Positions 18,066-27,602 of a DNA stretch of 64,000 bases are shown here, one piece after another. Below the pieces are notes generated by a model. That model was not told where the DNA came from, did no database searches, and saw nothing but the letters and a program-made list of their open reading frames with translations. The DNA comes from Alcanivoracaceae bacterium (GTDB lineage Bacteria; Pseudomonadota; Gammaproteobacteria; Pseudomonadales; Alcanivoracaceae): positions 630,126 through 694,125 of the forward strand of contig JARGPU010000001.1 in NCBI GenBank assembly GCA_029210325.1, read 5' to 3'. The position numbers and the translations under genes were made by a program. The first letter of the stretch is position 1; every line of letters begins with the position of its first letter.

Positions 18066-20257
18066 TGGAATAGTTTCTTCAGGCCTTCCTCTGCCTTTTT
18101 CTTCAGCTCATCCTTTGCTTTCTGTTTGGCGGCATCTTTGATCACGGCTTCGGCACTATCTCCTTCGCCCTCGATGCCAAAGCGATCCTTCAGCTTATCC
18201 TTGGCCAGCTGTGTGGTGATGTCCTTGCCGATTTCGCGGAATGCCTTGCTGTCGGCACCACACCACTTGCTGACGTCTCCAGCCAGATTGCCTTTGCAGC
18301 GCATGGGCCAGCTGCGGTCCGCAATATATTTGTTGCTGCTTAGATCTGGCACTTGCATTGCCATGCGCATATCAAATGCCTGACTGCGTAAATTCAGGAA
18401 GCCTTTGCCGGACAGCGTGCCGCGATCCAGCTCCGCCTGAAGATTATCAATATGAGCAATCAAATCTTCAATGCGCGCACTGGCTTTCAGTTGCACCACT
18501 TCCGTATCTTCTTTTAGCGCCGGAGGCAGTCGTCCTTGATCCACGCCGGGCAGGAACTGGGTGATGACCTGATATTGACCGAGCATGTCATTGATGCCGG
18601 CGCCTAGTGCGTTATTCAGGTTCATGCCGCGAATGGTGCCCTGGGCCAGCGTCAAGTTCAGTGCGCCATTGCTACTGTCTGCCAGTGCTTGCTCGGTGTT
18701 GCCCTCGGCGCGGAAGGTTATGTTCATGTCGAGAATGCCAGTGAATAGGTCATCTTCCAGTGCCATCCGCATGATCGGTTGAATCTGCACACCATTGGTG
18801 TCGGCGGCAAAAGTGATCAGCGGATTGTCGCCGCGTGCATCCAGCGCGGCTTCGGCTTTGAAGTTTCCCGCCATCAGCTGAGCGTTGGCCTCAATCATTT
18901 CCATCAGGCCGTTGTCGGCACGTACCAGAATGCGCAGGTCGCGCATTTCAATGCCTTCCATCTGTATGGTTCCCGCCGAGAACACCCCATCTACTTTCAG
19001 GGCGCGCAAATCTTCCAGAGGCAATAATGACTCGCTGGAAAGGGCGGGGAGCAGCGTTTCTGTGGTGGCCAACACTTGCTCTTCTGCGGATTCCTCTTCG
19101 ACGGTCGGCGCCAGGTAGCCATCAGCGGTCAGCTGATCCAGCGTCAGGTCAAAGCGTATATGGCCGCTATCAATATCGGTCAGGCCCGCCACACCGCTGA
19201 TCGTGCTGTTATCCAATGTGATTTTCAGCGGCTCCAGAAGAATGCTGTTTTCCGGGCCACTAAATGTCATTTCCATGGCTACTTTTTTTAGTGCCGCTGG
19301 ATCGCTGGTTTCGATCGTTGCCTCGCCGATTGCTTTTAGCGCTGCATTGGCGTCAAACGGCGCCACGCTGAGGGCGCCGCGGAAAATCGGCTTAGTGGAG
19401 ATCTGGGTTAGCTCGATATTGCCGCTGGTGCGGGTGCTGGCAGCTTCCACAAGCAGGTCGCGAATGCTGATGCGGTCGTCATTCAGTGCTGCTTCCATAC
19501 TCAGCCGGGCATGAACCTGTACTGGCAAGGTGGTCAGGCCCGCGAGGGTGGTGTCGACCACCAGAGCATTGAGTTCGAAAGTGTTGCTGTCCAGATTCAT
19601 GGCCAATGTGGTGGCCAGCGCCAGGTCCACGCGCATATCCGCCTGATCCTGATAGCGCAGCGAGGCTTCCAGCGGGAACGGCTTATCCAGACTGACGTCC
19701 TGAGCATCAATGTTGAGCTGCTCAACGCGGATGTCAGTACCGTCGGTGGTGTTCAGATAGCGCACCCGACCATTGCTGATGGTGATTTGTGGTATGGAGA
19801 CAGGCAGGTCCAGCGGCGCCGACTCGGCTGCTGGCTCTTCCGGGGTGGTAGCCGTTTCGCTGGCTGGCGCAATGCGATCCCAGTTGGCCCCTTCTGCGGT
19901 TTCCTCCAGATTCAGCTCGACGCCGTCCAGATACAGCCCTGACAGCTCCACGGCGCCGCGTAGTAGCGGCATCACCGCAATGCTGGTGCGCACCTGATCA
20001 AAGGCGGCGAACAGGGACTCTTCGCCAGCAATGCGGACTTCTGTGCGTCCCACCTCAATGCCCAGGTAAGGCCAGAAGGTCCAGGACAGGTTGCCCGGTA
20101 TCTGCAGATCCAGATTCGCCTGCTCCCGGGCAGCGGTACTGATTTGCGGCTTGAAATCATTGGGATCGATCAGACGAGTGACGGCAAAAACTGCACCGGC
20201 CAGAAGTACGATGATGGCCAAAACAATGATGCTCAGGATTTTCAGTGCGCGAAGCAT
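18062..20257 (-). CDS. AsmA-family protein
   Basis: 731 residues from ATG 20257. An N-terminal membrane anchor ([20 protein letters not shown]) is followed by the family start [19 protein letters not shown], then a long periplasmic beta-strand-rich body and the conserved C-terminal AsmA domain ([28 protein letters not shown]). It ends in a Lys/Glu-rich tail. AsmA-like proteins belong to the bridge-like lipid-transfer group and affect phospholipid or outer-membrane balance. Upstream of mutY with a 4-base stop/start overlap. Divergent from the histidine kinase gene. Confidence 0.88.
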   Translation of the reverse strand: MLRALKILSIIVLAIIVLLAGAVFAVTRLIDPNDFKPQISTAAREQANLDLQIPGNLSWTFWPYLGIEVGRTEVRIAGEESLFAAFDQVRTSIAVMPLLRGAVELSGLYLDGVELNLEETAEGANWDRIAPASETATTPEEPAAESAPLDLPVSIPQITISNGRVRYLNTTDGTDIRVEQLNIDAQDVSLDKPFPLEASLRYQDQADMRVDLALATTLAMNLDSNTFELNALVVDTTLAGLTTLPVQVHARLSMEAALNDDRISIRDLLVEAASTRTSGNIELTQISTKPIFRGALSVAPFDANAALKAIGEATIETSDPAALKKVAMEMTFSGPENSILLEPLKITLDNSTISGVAGLTDIDSGHIRFDLTLDQLTADGYLAPTVEEESAEEQVLATTETLLPALSSESLLPLEDLRALKVDGVFSAGTIQMEGIEMRDLRILVRADNGLMEMIEANAQLMAGNFKAEAALDARGDNPLITFAADTNGVQIQPIMRMALEDDLFTGILDMNITFRAEGNTEQALADSSNGALNLTLAQGTIRGMNLNNALGAGINDMLGQYQVITQFLPGVDQGRLPPALKEDTEVVQLKASARIEDLIAHIDNLQAELDRGTLSGKGFLNLRSQAFDMRMAMQVPDLSSNKYIADRSWPMRCKGNLAGDVSKWCGADSKAFREIGKDITTQLAKDKLKDRFGIEGEGDSAEAVIKDAAKQKAKDELKKKAEEGLKKLFQ

Positions 20258-20385
20258 GGCGGTCTCCTTGCGTGCCGGGTGCGTGCGGTCGATTATAGAG
20301 AGCCTGTGACTGGCATGGCCATGGATAACAACCATAACCCATGGCGTTTGGATGGCATCACAGTGATAGCAGATTGGGGGAGATT

Positions 20386-22299
20386 GTGTTGAAAAAGTTC
20401 CGTTGGCTGCTAGTTAGCCTCATTCTTGGCGCCTGGCCTGCGTTTGCCACCATTAATCCGGGGCCGCTGGATCAGGAGCTGATTATTGGTCGTGACCTTG
20501 AAGTGCTGGAGGACCCGGAGGGGCATTGGTCTCTTGCCGATGTTAGTGGCCCGTTTGCAGATCGTTTCCGTCCGTCAGATCGCCTCTATCCCGGCTTTGG
20601 CTTTACTCGCTCAACCATCTGGATGCGTTTTTCGGTTGACTTCTCACGAGTTCAGAACCGCACCTGGTATCTGATTCAGCGCCACCCGATTGTTGATAGT
20701 GTGGTGCTTTACTCGCCGAATCCAAGCGGGGGCTATTCGGAAACGGAAATGGGTGATGGACTGCCATTCTCCCACCGAGACATAGCGCATCGGGAGTTTA
20801 TTTTTCCGCTCGATAGCAGCGTCAACAGGGTACAGACCTACTATCTCAAGGTGTCGGGAAAGGGAGCGCTCAATCTCGAGCTGAAGCTGTCCAGCGCTCA
20901 GGGCGTGATTGAGCGGACCTACAAGGAGCAGCTTATTTTCGGCCTGTTCTTCGGCGGCCTGTTTGTCATGTTGGTGTACAACCTGCTGCTGTACTTTTCG
21001 GTACGCGATGTCGCTTATCTTTATTACGTCATCTTCCTCGGCGCTCTGGAGCTGAGCCTGCTCAATCTGAATGGCTTCGGCCTGCAGTACCTGTGGTCAG
21101 AATGGCCACGAATTAATGAGCATTATCCATTCTTCGCCTATATAGGTATGGCGGCGTTAATTCGTTATTCGCTTAACTTTCTTGATCTGCTTGGCCGTCA
21201 GCCGCGGGCGGGCCGCTGGCTGCAGTGGCTGTTTCGCATATCGGTGCTGATGGTGCCGCTGACATTGATCGTGCCGCCGCCCTGGTCTTATCACTTGAAT
21301 ACCCTGCTGGTGCTGACAGTGGTGCTGTCGTTGTTTGTGATTGGCACGGTGGCCTGGCTGAAAGGCTATACCGCAGCTCGGCTTTATGTGGCCGCCTGGT
21401 CGGTTTTTCTGCTCGGTTGCGTGGTTTTTGCGCTGGACAATCTTGGTGTTATTCCGCACTCCACGCTGGGTAACTATGCTCCCCATATTGGTGGCGGCTG
21501 GGTGGCTGTGCTGCTGTCGCTGGCATTGGGGGACCGGATCAACCTGCTTGAAGAGCAGCGCGATAGTCTGTCCCTGGAGTCGGAACAGGCCATGCGCCGC
21601 CATGTTGCGGAAGTGCAGCGTCTGGACCGGGACAAGCTGGTGTTCCTTGAGTACCTCAGTCATGAATTAAATACCCCGCTTAATTGGCTGGGCAGCGCCC
21701 GCTTGCTGGAAACCGAGTCGGTGCCCAAGGAGCTGCGCGATGCGGTGCTCATGGTGCAGCGTGGTCAGGATCGGCTGCAGCAGCTGGTGGCAACTTCACT
21801 GCGCTATTTTGATATGGCTGGTCGCCAGCAGCTTCCCGCGCAGAGCTACTGTCAGCCCATGTGGATTCTTGATCGCTTGATTACGGACTGTGCTGCGGCG
21901 GTGAAGGATAAGCAGCTCAAGCTGCTAAACCGTGTGCCTGCGGATCTGACCGTACTGGCCTGCGAGCAAGAGCTGCGGGAAGTACTGATGATGTTGCTGG
22001 ATAACGCCCTGCGGGTCAGCCCGGAAGGTGGAGAGGTGGTATTTTCTGCTGATGTTTCCGAGCGCGACGCGGTGATCCGGGTGTGTGATCAGGGGCGCGG
22101 GATCGTGCGCGACAATCTGGAGGGAATCTTCCAGCCATTCTTTATGGTCGGCTCGGGTCACCATGCAGATGGCTTTGGCCTGTCCTTGCCCATGGCCCGG
22201 GTAATGATCCGACAGATGTCGGGGGATGTCTGGGCGGAGAGTGCGGGCTTGGGTAAAGGGTCATGCCTGTGTATCCGTCTTCCTGCAGAGACTAGCTAG
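20386..22299 (+). CDS. 7TMR-DISM sensor histidine kinase, orphan
   Basis: Membrane sensor kinase of about 637 residues. GTG 20386 is chosen: GGGGGAG lies just before it and a signal peptide begins there (WLLVSLILGAWPAFA). Order of parts: periplasmic 7TMR-DISM extracellular domain (about 25-170), seven transmembrane helices (about 180-390), a coiled linker, HisKA with the phospho-acceptor in EYLSHELNTPLNW, then the HATPase domain with N box LLDNALRVSPEGG, G1 DQGRGI and G2 GFGLSLPMARV. No receiver domain and no response-regulator gene is adjacent. The ligand is unknown; related domains bind carbohydrates or peptidoglycan-like molecules. Its 3' end overlaps the convergent GNAT gene by 8 bases. 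Confidence 0.88.
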   Translation: MLKKFRWLLVSLILGAWPAFATINPGPLDQELIIGRDLEVLEDPEGHWSLADVSGPFADRFRPSDRLYPGFGFTRSTIWMRFSVDFSRVQNRTWYLIQRHPIVDSVVLYSPNPSGGYSETEMGDGLPFSHRDIAHREFIFPLDSSVNRVQTYYLKVSGKGALNLELKLSSAQGVIERTYKEQLIFGLFFGGLFVMLVYNLLLYFSVRDVAYLYYVIFLGALELSLLNLNGFGLQYLWSEWPRINEHYPFFAYIGMAALIRYSLNFLDLLGRQPRAGRWLQWLFRISVLMVPLTLIVPPPWSYHLNTLLVLTVVLSLFVIGTVAWLKGYTAARLYVAAWSVFLLGCVVFALDNLGVIPHSTLGNYAPHIGGGWVAVLLSLALGDRINLLEEQRDSLSLESEQAMRRHVAEVQRLDRDKLVFLEYLSHELNTPLNWLGSARLLETESVPKELRDAVLMVQRGQDRLQQLVATSLRYFDMAGRQQLPAQSYCQPMWILDRLITDCAAAVKDKQLKLLNRVPADLTVLACEQELREVLMMLLDNALRVSPEGGEVVFSADVSERDAVIRVCDQGRGIVRDNLEGIFQPFFMVGSGHHADGFGLSLPMARVMIRQMSGDVWAESAGLGKGSCLCIRLPAETS

Positions 22300-22618
22300 G
22301 TTTGCGCCATGCGGGACCGCTGTCGAGGGGTGACGGGGCCAGCAGATTGCCGGTCTGGCGTAGCATTTCCTTGCCGACTCCACGGCCTCGGGTGGCCGGG
22401 TGTACCACTATCTGGCTTAGTCTCCAGCCGTTCCCGGTGGCTATGACGCGGGCCAAGGCCACCGGTCTGGCATTGAATATGCCTTGAAAAAGCCGCCCCT
22501 CGCCCTGTTCAGCGGCGCTGGCCAGCGCTTTGGCAAGCTCGCTATCCGCTTTTAGCACGTTGGCGAAGTCGGCAGAACCGGCCTCGGTGATGGCAATTTC
22601 GCTAACTATCAGTGGCAT
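22292..22618 (-). CDS. small GNAT-family protein, PanZ/PanM-like
   Basis: 108 residues with a compact acetyl-CoA-binding fold: FNARPVALARVIATGNGWRL then LSQIVVHPATRGRGVGKEML, where RGRGVG is the pyrophosphate-binding loop. The small size and the arrangement resemble PanZ/PanM, the acetyl-CoA sensor that triggers PanD maturation, but a generic GNAT acetyltransferase is equally possible. The tail after about residue 92 (LLAPSPLDSGPAWRKPS) lacks the usual last strands, so the fold may be shortened. Transcribed away from hisB. Confidence 0.6.
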   Translation of the reverse strand: MPLIVSEIAITEAGSADFANVLKADSELAKALASAAEQGEGRLFQGIFNARPVALARVIATGNGWRLSQIVVHPATRGRGVGKEMLRQTGNLLAPSPLDSGPAWRKPS

Positions 22619-22631
22619 TCAGGATTCCTCA

Positions 22632-22661
22632 TTGGTCCGCAGGGCGGGCGGGGCCTATAAT
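22632..22661 (+). promoter_or_regulatory. promoter of the hisBHAF operon
   Basis: A perfect -10 box TATAAT (22656-22661) lies 18 bases after TTGGTC (22632-22637). GGAGG (22678-22682) is the ribosome binding site of hisB at 22689. No attenuator-like leader peptide fits in the short space. Confidence 0.6.
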
Positions 22662-22688
22662 AGCCGCCCTGCCTAACGGAGGTCATTC

Positions 22689-23294
22689 ATGTCGCAGCGT
22701 ACAGCCAGTGTGTCGCGTAACACTCTGGAAACCCAGATTGCCGTCTCGGTCAATCTCGATGGCACTGGTAAGAGCCAGCTCGAGACCGGCCTGCCGTTCC
22801 TTGATCACATGATTGATCAGGTCGCTCGCCATGGCCTGATCGACATCACTATCGCTGCCAAGGGTGACCTGCATATCGATGCCCACCACACCGTGGAGGA
22901 TATCGGTATTACCCTGGGGCAGGCGCTGGCCAAAGCATGGGGCGATAAAAAGGGCGTGCGCCGCTATGGCAACGCCTACGTGCCGCTGGACGAGGCTCTG
23001 TCGCGGGTGGTGATTGATCTGTCCGGTCGGCCTGGCCTGGAAATGCATGTTGATTTTTCCCGCGCATTGATCGGGGATTTTGACGTGGACCTGTTCTATG
23101 AGTTTTTTCAGGGACTGGTAAACCACGGCATGATGACCGTGCACATTGATAACCTGCGTGGTCGCAATGCCCACCACCAGGCAGAAACCGTATTTAAGGC
23201 ATTTGGTCGGGCACTGCGTATGGCGGTGGAGTTTGATCCGCGTATGGAAAACATTACCCCGTCCACCAAAGGCACGCTCACCGAGAAAGGCTGA
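22689..23294 (+). CDS. hisB: imidazoleglycerol-phosphate dehydratase HisB
   Basis: Dehydrates IGP to imidazole-acetol phosphate, the sixth step of histidine synthesis. Single-domain form of 201 residues, without the phosphatase domain fused in enterobacteria. The two manganese-binding His motifs are [11 protein letters not shown] in the first half and [19 protein letters not shown] near the end; [13 protein letters not shown] is also typical. First gene of hisB-hisH-hisA-hisF; three bases separate it from hisH. Confidence 0.97.
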   Translation: MSQRTASVSRNTLETQIAVSVNLDGTGKSQLETGLPFLDHMIDQVARHGLIDITIAAKGDLHIDAHHTVEDIGITLGQALAKAWGDKKGVRRYGNAYVPLDEALSRVVIDLSGRPGLEMHVDFSRALIGDFDVDLFYEFFQGLVNHGMMTVHIDNLRGRNAHHQAETVFKAFGRALRMAVEFDPRMENITPSTKGTLTEKG

Positions 23295-23297
23295 TCA

Positions 23298-23939
23298 ATG
23301 ACTGAGATCGTCGCCGTTCTTGATTACGGCATGGGAAATTTGCACTCGGCGGCCAAGGCGCTGGAGAAAGTGGCCGACGGCCAAAAGATCGTAGTGACAT
23401 CCGATCCTCAGGTTGTTGCCACTGCCGATCGCGTGGTGTTTCCTGGTGTGGGTGCGATTCGTGACTGCATGCGTGAGCTGTCTGGTCGTGGTTTTGACCA
23501 GGCGGTGCGCGAAGCCGCCAGTCGTGGCACTCCGCTACTGGGCATCTGCGTTGGCATGCAGGCGCTGATGAGTCACAGCGAAGAGAATGGTGGTGTTGAG
23601 TGCCTGGGTGTTTTCCCCGGCAATGTGGTGCATTTCGGTGAGCGCCATTCTGAGTTCGGTGATCGCCTGAAAGTACCTCATATGGGTTGGAATCAGGTTC
23701 GCCAGTCTCAGCCGCATCCGATGTGGGCGGGTATTCCGGATTTCTCCCGGTTTTATTTTGTGCACAGTTACCATGTTTCTGGTGTGCCGGAAAATCAGCA
23801 GGCAGGTACTTGTGAGTATGGCCTGGAGTTCCCGGCGGCGGTTTGCCGCGGCAATGTTTTTGCAGTGCAATTCCATCCGGAAAAAAGCGATCCCCATGGC
23901 CTCACATTGTTGGAGAATTTTCTCCGCTGGGCGCCATAA
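23298..23939 (+). CDS. hisH: imidazole glycerol phosphate synthase, glutaminase subunit HisH
   Basis: Class I glutamine amidotransferase that delivers ammonia to HisF. 213 residues. The N-terminus [13 protein letters not shown] is typical; the nucleophile Cys lies in [12 protein letters not shown]; His and Glu of the triad lie in [16 protein letters not shown], seen here as FYFVHSYHV, is a family landmark. Second gene of the his operon; works in a heterodimer with the hisF product. Confidence 0.97.
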   Translation: MTEIVAVLDYGMGNLHSAAKALEKVADGQKIVVTSDPQVVATADRVVFPGVGAIRDCMRELSGRGFDQAVREAASRGTPLLGICVGMQALMSHSEENGGVECLGVFPGNVVHFGERHSEFGDRLKVPHMGWNQVRQSQPHPMWAGIPDFSRFYFVHSYHVSGVPENQQAGTCEYGLEFPAAVCRGNVFAVQFHPEKSDPHGLTLLENFLRWAP

Positions 23940-23967
23940 TTCCTGAATTCTTTAGTTGAGGTTTTCC

Positions 23968-24705
23968 ATGCTGTTGATTCCCGCCATCGATCTGAAAGAC
24001 GGCAAATGCGTGCGTTTGCGCCAGGGCCGTATGGAAGACGATACGGTGTTTTCCGATGACCCGGTTGCCATGGCTCGGCACTGGGTAGAGCGCGGCGCAC
24101 GACGGTTGCATCTGGTCGATCTGAATGGTGCTTTTGCCGGCGAGCCGGTCAATGGCGGTATCGTCAAGGCAATTGCCAAAGAATTCCCCGATCTGCCGAT
24201 CCAGATCGGTGGTGGTATCCGTTCGCCGGAGATCATCGAAGCCTACCTGGCAGCTGGTGTGCAGTGGCTGATTATTGGTACCAAGGCGGTACGTGAGCCG
24301 GAATTTGTTGGTCAAATGTGCAAGCGCTTTCCCGGGCACATTATTGTTGGCCTTGATGCCAAAGACGGCATGGTTGCCACCGATGGCTGGGCCAATGTTA
24401 CCGACGTCAACGTGATTGATCTGGCCCGACGTTTTGAAAACGATGGCGTGTCGTCGATTGTGTATACCGATATCAGTCGTGACGGCATGCTCCAGGGTGT
24501 CAATGTGGAGGCAACGGTGCGCCTTGCTGAATCCATGTCGATTCCGGTAATTGCCTCTGGTGGCATTACCAATCTGGATGACGTGCGTAATCTTTGTGCG
24601 ACGTCTTCAAGTGGTATTGAGGGCGCGATCACCGGCCGCGCCATCTATGAAGGCACTCTGAACTTTGAGGCCGGCCAACAGCTGGCGGATGAATTGACGG
24701 CGTAA
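23968..24705 (+). CDS. hisA: phosphoribosylformimino-AICAR-P isomerase HisA
   Basis: Isomerises ProFAR to PRFAR. (beta/alpha)8 barrel of 245 residues from ATG 23968, with the proton-shuttle aspartates in [14 protein letters not shown] and [15 protein letters not shown], and phosphate-binding Gly loops IQIGGGIRS and [12 protein letters not shown]. Start chosen at MLLIPAIDL, as in the family, rather than four codons upstream. Sits 28 bases after hisH and 35 before hisF. Confidence 0.97.
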   Translation: MLLIPAIDLKDGKCVRLRQGRMEDDTVFSDDPVAMARHWVERGARRLHLVDLNGAFAGEPVNGGIVKAIAKEFPDLPIQIGGGIRSPEIIEAYLAAGVQWLIIGTKAVREPEFVGQMCKRFPGHIIVGLDAKDGMVATDGWANVTDVNVIDLARRFENDGVSSIVYTDISRDGMLQGVNVEATVRLAESMSIPVIASGGITNLDDVRNLCATSSSGIEGAITGRAIYEGTLNFEAGQQLADELTA

Positions 24706-24740
24706 GCCGAAAACTGTGCTGCAATACGCGGAGTCTGAAT

Positions 24741-25514
24741 ATGGGTCTGGCCAAACGCATTATCCCCTGCCTTGATGTCGATAAGGGTCGGGTGGTCAAG
24801 GGCGTCAAGTTCGAGAGCATCCGTGATGCCGGTGATCCGGTGGAAGTCGCCAAGCGTTATAACGACGAAGGTGCCGACGAAATTACCTTTCTGGATATTA
24901 CTGCCAGTCATGAGGGGCGCGACACTACCCTGCATACTGTGGAGAGAATGGCCTCACAGGTTTTTATTCCGCTGACAGTTGGCGGTGGTGTGCGCACCTT
25001 GCAGGATATTCGTAATCTGCTTAATGCCGGAGCGGACAAAGTCAGCATTAACTCCGCAGCGGTACACAACCCGGAGTTTGTTCGCGAAGCGGCAGACCGG
25101 TTTGGCTCTCAGTGCATCGTGGTGGCAATTGATGCAAAAAAAGTCAGTGCCGAGAGCGAGTCAAACCGCTGGGAAATTTTCACCCATGGTGGTCGCAAGC
25201 CCACTGGCATTGACGCCATCGCCTGGGCGAGGCAGATGACCGAATACGGTGCCGGTGAGATTTTGCTGACCAGTATGGATAAGGACGGCACCAAAGATGG
25301 TTTTGATATCGCAGTTACCCGAGCCATTTCGGATGCTGTAACTGTGCCGGTGATTGCCTCCGGCGGAGTGGGCACCTTGCAGCATATGGTAAATGGTGTG
25401 TTGCAGGGCGGTGCTGATGCGGTGCTGGCGGCATCCATTTTCCATTTTGCCGAATACACCATTCGTGAGGCCAAGGAATATATGGTGGCTGCGGGAATTG
25501 AAATGCGTCTTTGA
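24741..25514 (+). CDS. hisF: imidazole glycerol phosphate synthase, cyclase subunit HisF
   Basis: Condenses PRFAR with ammonia from HisH to give IGP and AICAR. 257-residue barrel homologous to HisA, with catalytic Asp in [15 protein letters not shown] and in VVAIDAKKV, and phosphate loops [11 protein letters not shown] and [12 protein letters not shown]. Last gene of the operon; a terminator overlapping the end of the convergent gene follows. hisG, hisD, hisC and hisI are not in this window; hisE is at 45181-45519. Confidence 0.98.
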   Translation: MGLAKRIIPCLDVDKGRVVKGVKFESIRDAGDPVEVAKRYNDEGADEITFLDITASHEGRDTTLHTVERMASQVFIPLTVGGGVRTLQDIRNLLNAGADKVSINSAAVHNPEFVREAADRFGSQCIVVAIDAKKVSAESESNRWEIFTHGGRKPTGIDAIAWARQMTEYGAGEILLTSMDKDGTKDGFDIAVTRAISDAVTVPVIASGGVGTLQHMVNGVLQGGADAVLAASIFHFAEYTIREAKEYMVAAGIEMRL

Positions 25515-25535
25515 TAAGACAGCAGGCAGGGGAAG

Positions 25536-26300
25536 TTACAAAGCCGGGTCGGTTTGATCCGGCTTTTCTTTTACAGTGGCAATTTGCGGGCGGGCCAGTA
25601 GTTGGGACACCGGCACAAGTTGGATGTCTGCCAAGTCAAGCAGCGGAAGAATGTTTTCCAGGTACTCAATGGTTTCCGGATAGGGGTGGCCAATAACGAT
25701 TGCATATCCTCGCCGTTTGGCAATGCGGATGGCACGATTGAACTGCGTATTGATGGCAGCCAGATCGCGCTGATTGTCCAGAAAGATATCCCGCCCAGCG
25801 TGAGCAAGGCCGTGTTGCCGCGCCTGTTTCTCTGCCACCGATAATGGTGTGGTACGACTATCAACAAAGAACAGGCCGTGTTGGCCAAGACGTGCCATTA
25901 GGTGGTTCATGGCGTTCTCATCGGCAGTAAGAACTCCGCCCATATGGTTGTTCATGCCGGTTGCTTGAGGGATGCGCTGAATCGCTTCATCAATGGTGCT
26001 GGAAAACTCCTCTTTGGGCATGTCTTGACGCAGGCCGCCGGCATCCAGGGCGACAAAGCTCTTTGCTGTCATAGGCATATGCAAAATAACTTCCTTGCCA
26101 TTGGCATGGGCAAGCCGAGCAAGTCTCGGGCCGTGAGGAGTTTGCGGGATCACTGCGTAGGTAATTGCGCCGGGTAGCTTGGCGATGGCCTCACCACGTA
26201 GTCGGTGATAGCCGAGATCATCGATAATGATGGCTATTCGCGCCTGCGCTGTTGCCAGTGTCGGCAGTACCAGCAAGCTGAATAGAAGGGCCTTAAGCAT
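25536..26300 (-). CDS. divergent polysaccharide deacetylase family protein (YibQ-like)
   Basis: 254 residues with a signal peptide (LLFSLLVLPTLATAQA) and the family's metal-site pattern: IAIIIDDLGYHRLRG, then VILHMPM, NNHMGG, FFVDSRTTP and VIGHPYPETI. The family is related to NodB deacetylases but its substrate in the periplasm is unsettled; the constant neighbourhood with envC and ctpA suggests cell-wall work. Its ATG directly follows the ctpA stop, so envC-ctpA-yibQ form one operon on the minus strand. Confidence 0.88.
   Translation of the reverse strand: MLKALLFSLLVLPTLATAQARIAIIIDDLGYHRLRGEAIAKLPGAITYAVIPQTPHGPRLARLAHANGKEVILHMPMTAKSFVALDAGGLRQDMPKEEFSSTIDEAIQRIPQATGMNNHMGGVLTADENAMNHLMARLGQHGLFFVDSRTTPLSVAEKQARQHGLAHAGRDIFLDNQRDLAAINTQFNRAIRIAKRRGYAIVIGHPYPETIEYLENILPLLDLADIQLVPVSQLLARPQIATVKEKPDQTDPAL
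25541..25570. terminator. terminator of the his operon, overlapping the convergent gene
   Basis: AAGCCGG (25541-25547) and CCGGCTT (25559-25565) form a 7-bp stem with TTTTCTTTT after it on the plus strand. It overlaps the last codons of the convergent deacetylase gene, an economical shared 3' end. Confidence 0.75.
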
Positions 26301-27584
26301 TTACTCGCCCTGGCGCGGCATGGCCAGCGCAATCCCTTTGAGTACGGACAGCGCCTCATAAAGAGTGAAGTCAGTAGCCGCTAAAGGCTGGCTGGTTTGT
26401 TCGGTTTCTTCGGCGTTGCTCTTGCCGTTCTCCAGGTGGCCGCGCAGATCTGCTTCGCGTACGCCCTGTCGACCAGTGATTAGCTCCACTTTGGAAACTT
26501 CGCTGAGAATATCCGGAACAATTCCCTCCGCCTGAATTGAGCGGCCATTGGGAGTGTAATAACGGGCGGTAGTAAGTTTCAGCGCGCGATCGCCATGCAA
26601 CGGCAGAATCGTTTGCACTGAGCCTTTGCCGAAACTGCGCTGACCCATAACGATGGCTCGGCCATGATCCTGCAGTGCCCCGGCGACAATTTCTGAAGCG
26701 GAGGCGGAGCCGCCATTCACCAGCACCACAAGTGGCAGGCCATTGATCAGATCACCCTTGGTGGCGGCGTAGTTGATGCGGCTCGATTCGTCTCTGCCCT
26801 GCGTGTAAACAATTAGTCCTTCGTCGAGAAACAGGTCTGAGATCTGCACGGCTGCGCTAAGTACGCCGCCCGGATTGTTGCGCAGATCCAGCACTACGCC
26901 TTTTAGCGTGCTGTCCTGCATCATTTTGTTCAGCGCCTTTTCTGCGTCACGGCCGGAATGACTCTGGAACTGGGTGATGCGCAGATAGCCAAAGCCGGGC
27001 TCGACCTCTTGTGAGCGGACACTCTGTATGCGAATGCGATCGCGAGTCAGGGAGACGCTATGGGGCTTTTCGGTTCCCTCTGAAAGAATGGATAGATCTA
27101 CGCTTGAGCCAACCTCGCCACGCAGCAGATTAATTGCCTCTTCAAGCGCCATTCCTTTTACGAAGGTATCGTCGATTTTCAGAATCAGATCACCGGAACG
27201 TAGCCCGGCACGGCTGGCCGGCGTGTCATCCAGTGGAGTGACCACTTTGACAAAACCGTTCTCCATGGTGACTTCAATGCCAAGGCCGCCAAACTCACCG
27301 CTGGTGGAGACCTGTAGATCATCAAATTCGGAAGGGGTCAGGTAGCTGGAGTGTGGGTCCAGTTCGTAGAGCATGCCGCGGATGGCGGACTCCAGCAGAG
27401 TGCGGTCATCAATGTCTTCAATGTAGGTGGCGCGAATGCGCTCCATGACTTCCGCAAATACCCGCAGTTCGGTGATCGGTACGCCCTGACTTTCTGCCTG
27501 TGCATCCAGAGCGGGATCGGCCTGCACTAGACTACTGAGAAAAGTGACGAGACTGATAAAGAGAACGGTGCGGAGTCGGATCAT
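26301..27584 (-). CDS. ctpA: C-terminal processing protease (S41 family)
   Basis: Periplasmic serine protease of 427 residues with signal peptide (RTVLFISLVTFLSSLVQA). A PDZ domain (about 90-175; GGLGIEVTMENG, AGLRSGDLILKIDD) precedes the S41 core. The catalytic Ser lies in NGGSASASEIVAGAL and the general-base Lys in RSFGKGSVQTILPL. Such CtpA enzymes trim or degrade periplasmic proteins, including peptidoglycan hydrolases, which suits the upstream envC. A spacer rich in Glu/Thr/Ser follows the core. Confidence 0.93.
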   Translation of the reverse strand: MIRLRTVLFISLVTFLSSLVQADPALDAQAESQGVPITELRVFAEVMERIRATYIEDIDDRTLLESAIRGMLYELDPHSSYLTPSEFDDLQVSTSGEFGGLGIEVTMENGFVKVVTPLDDTPASRAGLRSGDLILKIDDTFVKGMALEEAINLLRGEVGSSVDLSILSEGTEKPHSVSLTRDRIRIQSVRSQEVEPGFGYLRITQFQSHSGRDAEKALNKMMQDSTLKGVVLDLRNNPGGVLSAAVQISDLFLDEGLIVYTQGRDESSRINYAATKGDLINGLPLVVLVNGGSASASEIVAGALQDHGRAIVMGQRSFGKGSVQTILPLHGDRALKLTTARYYTPNGRSIQAEGIVPDILSEVSKVELITGRQGVREADLRGHLENGKSNAEETEQTSQPLAATDFTLYEALSVLKGIALAMPRQGE

Positions 27585-27602
27585 CAGTATGTTGTCCGGT
27601 TA

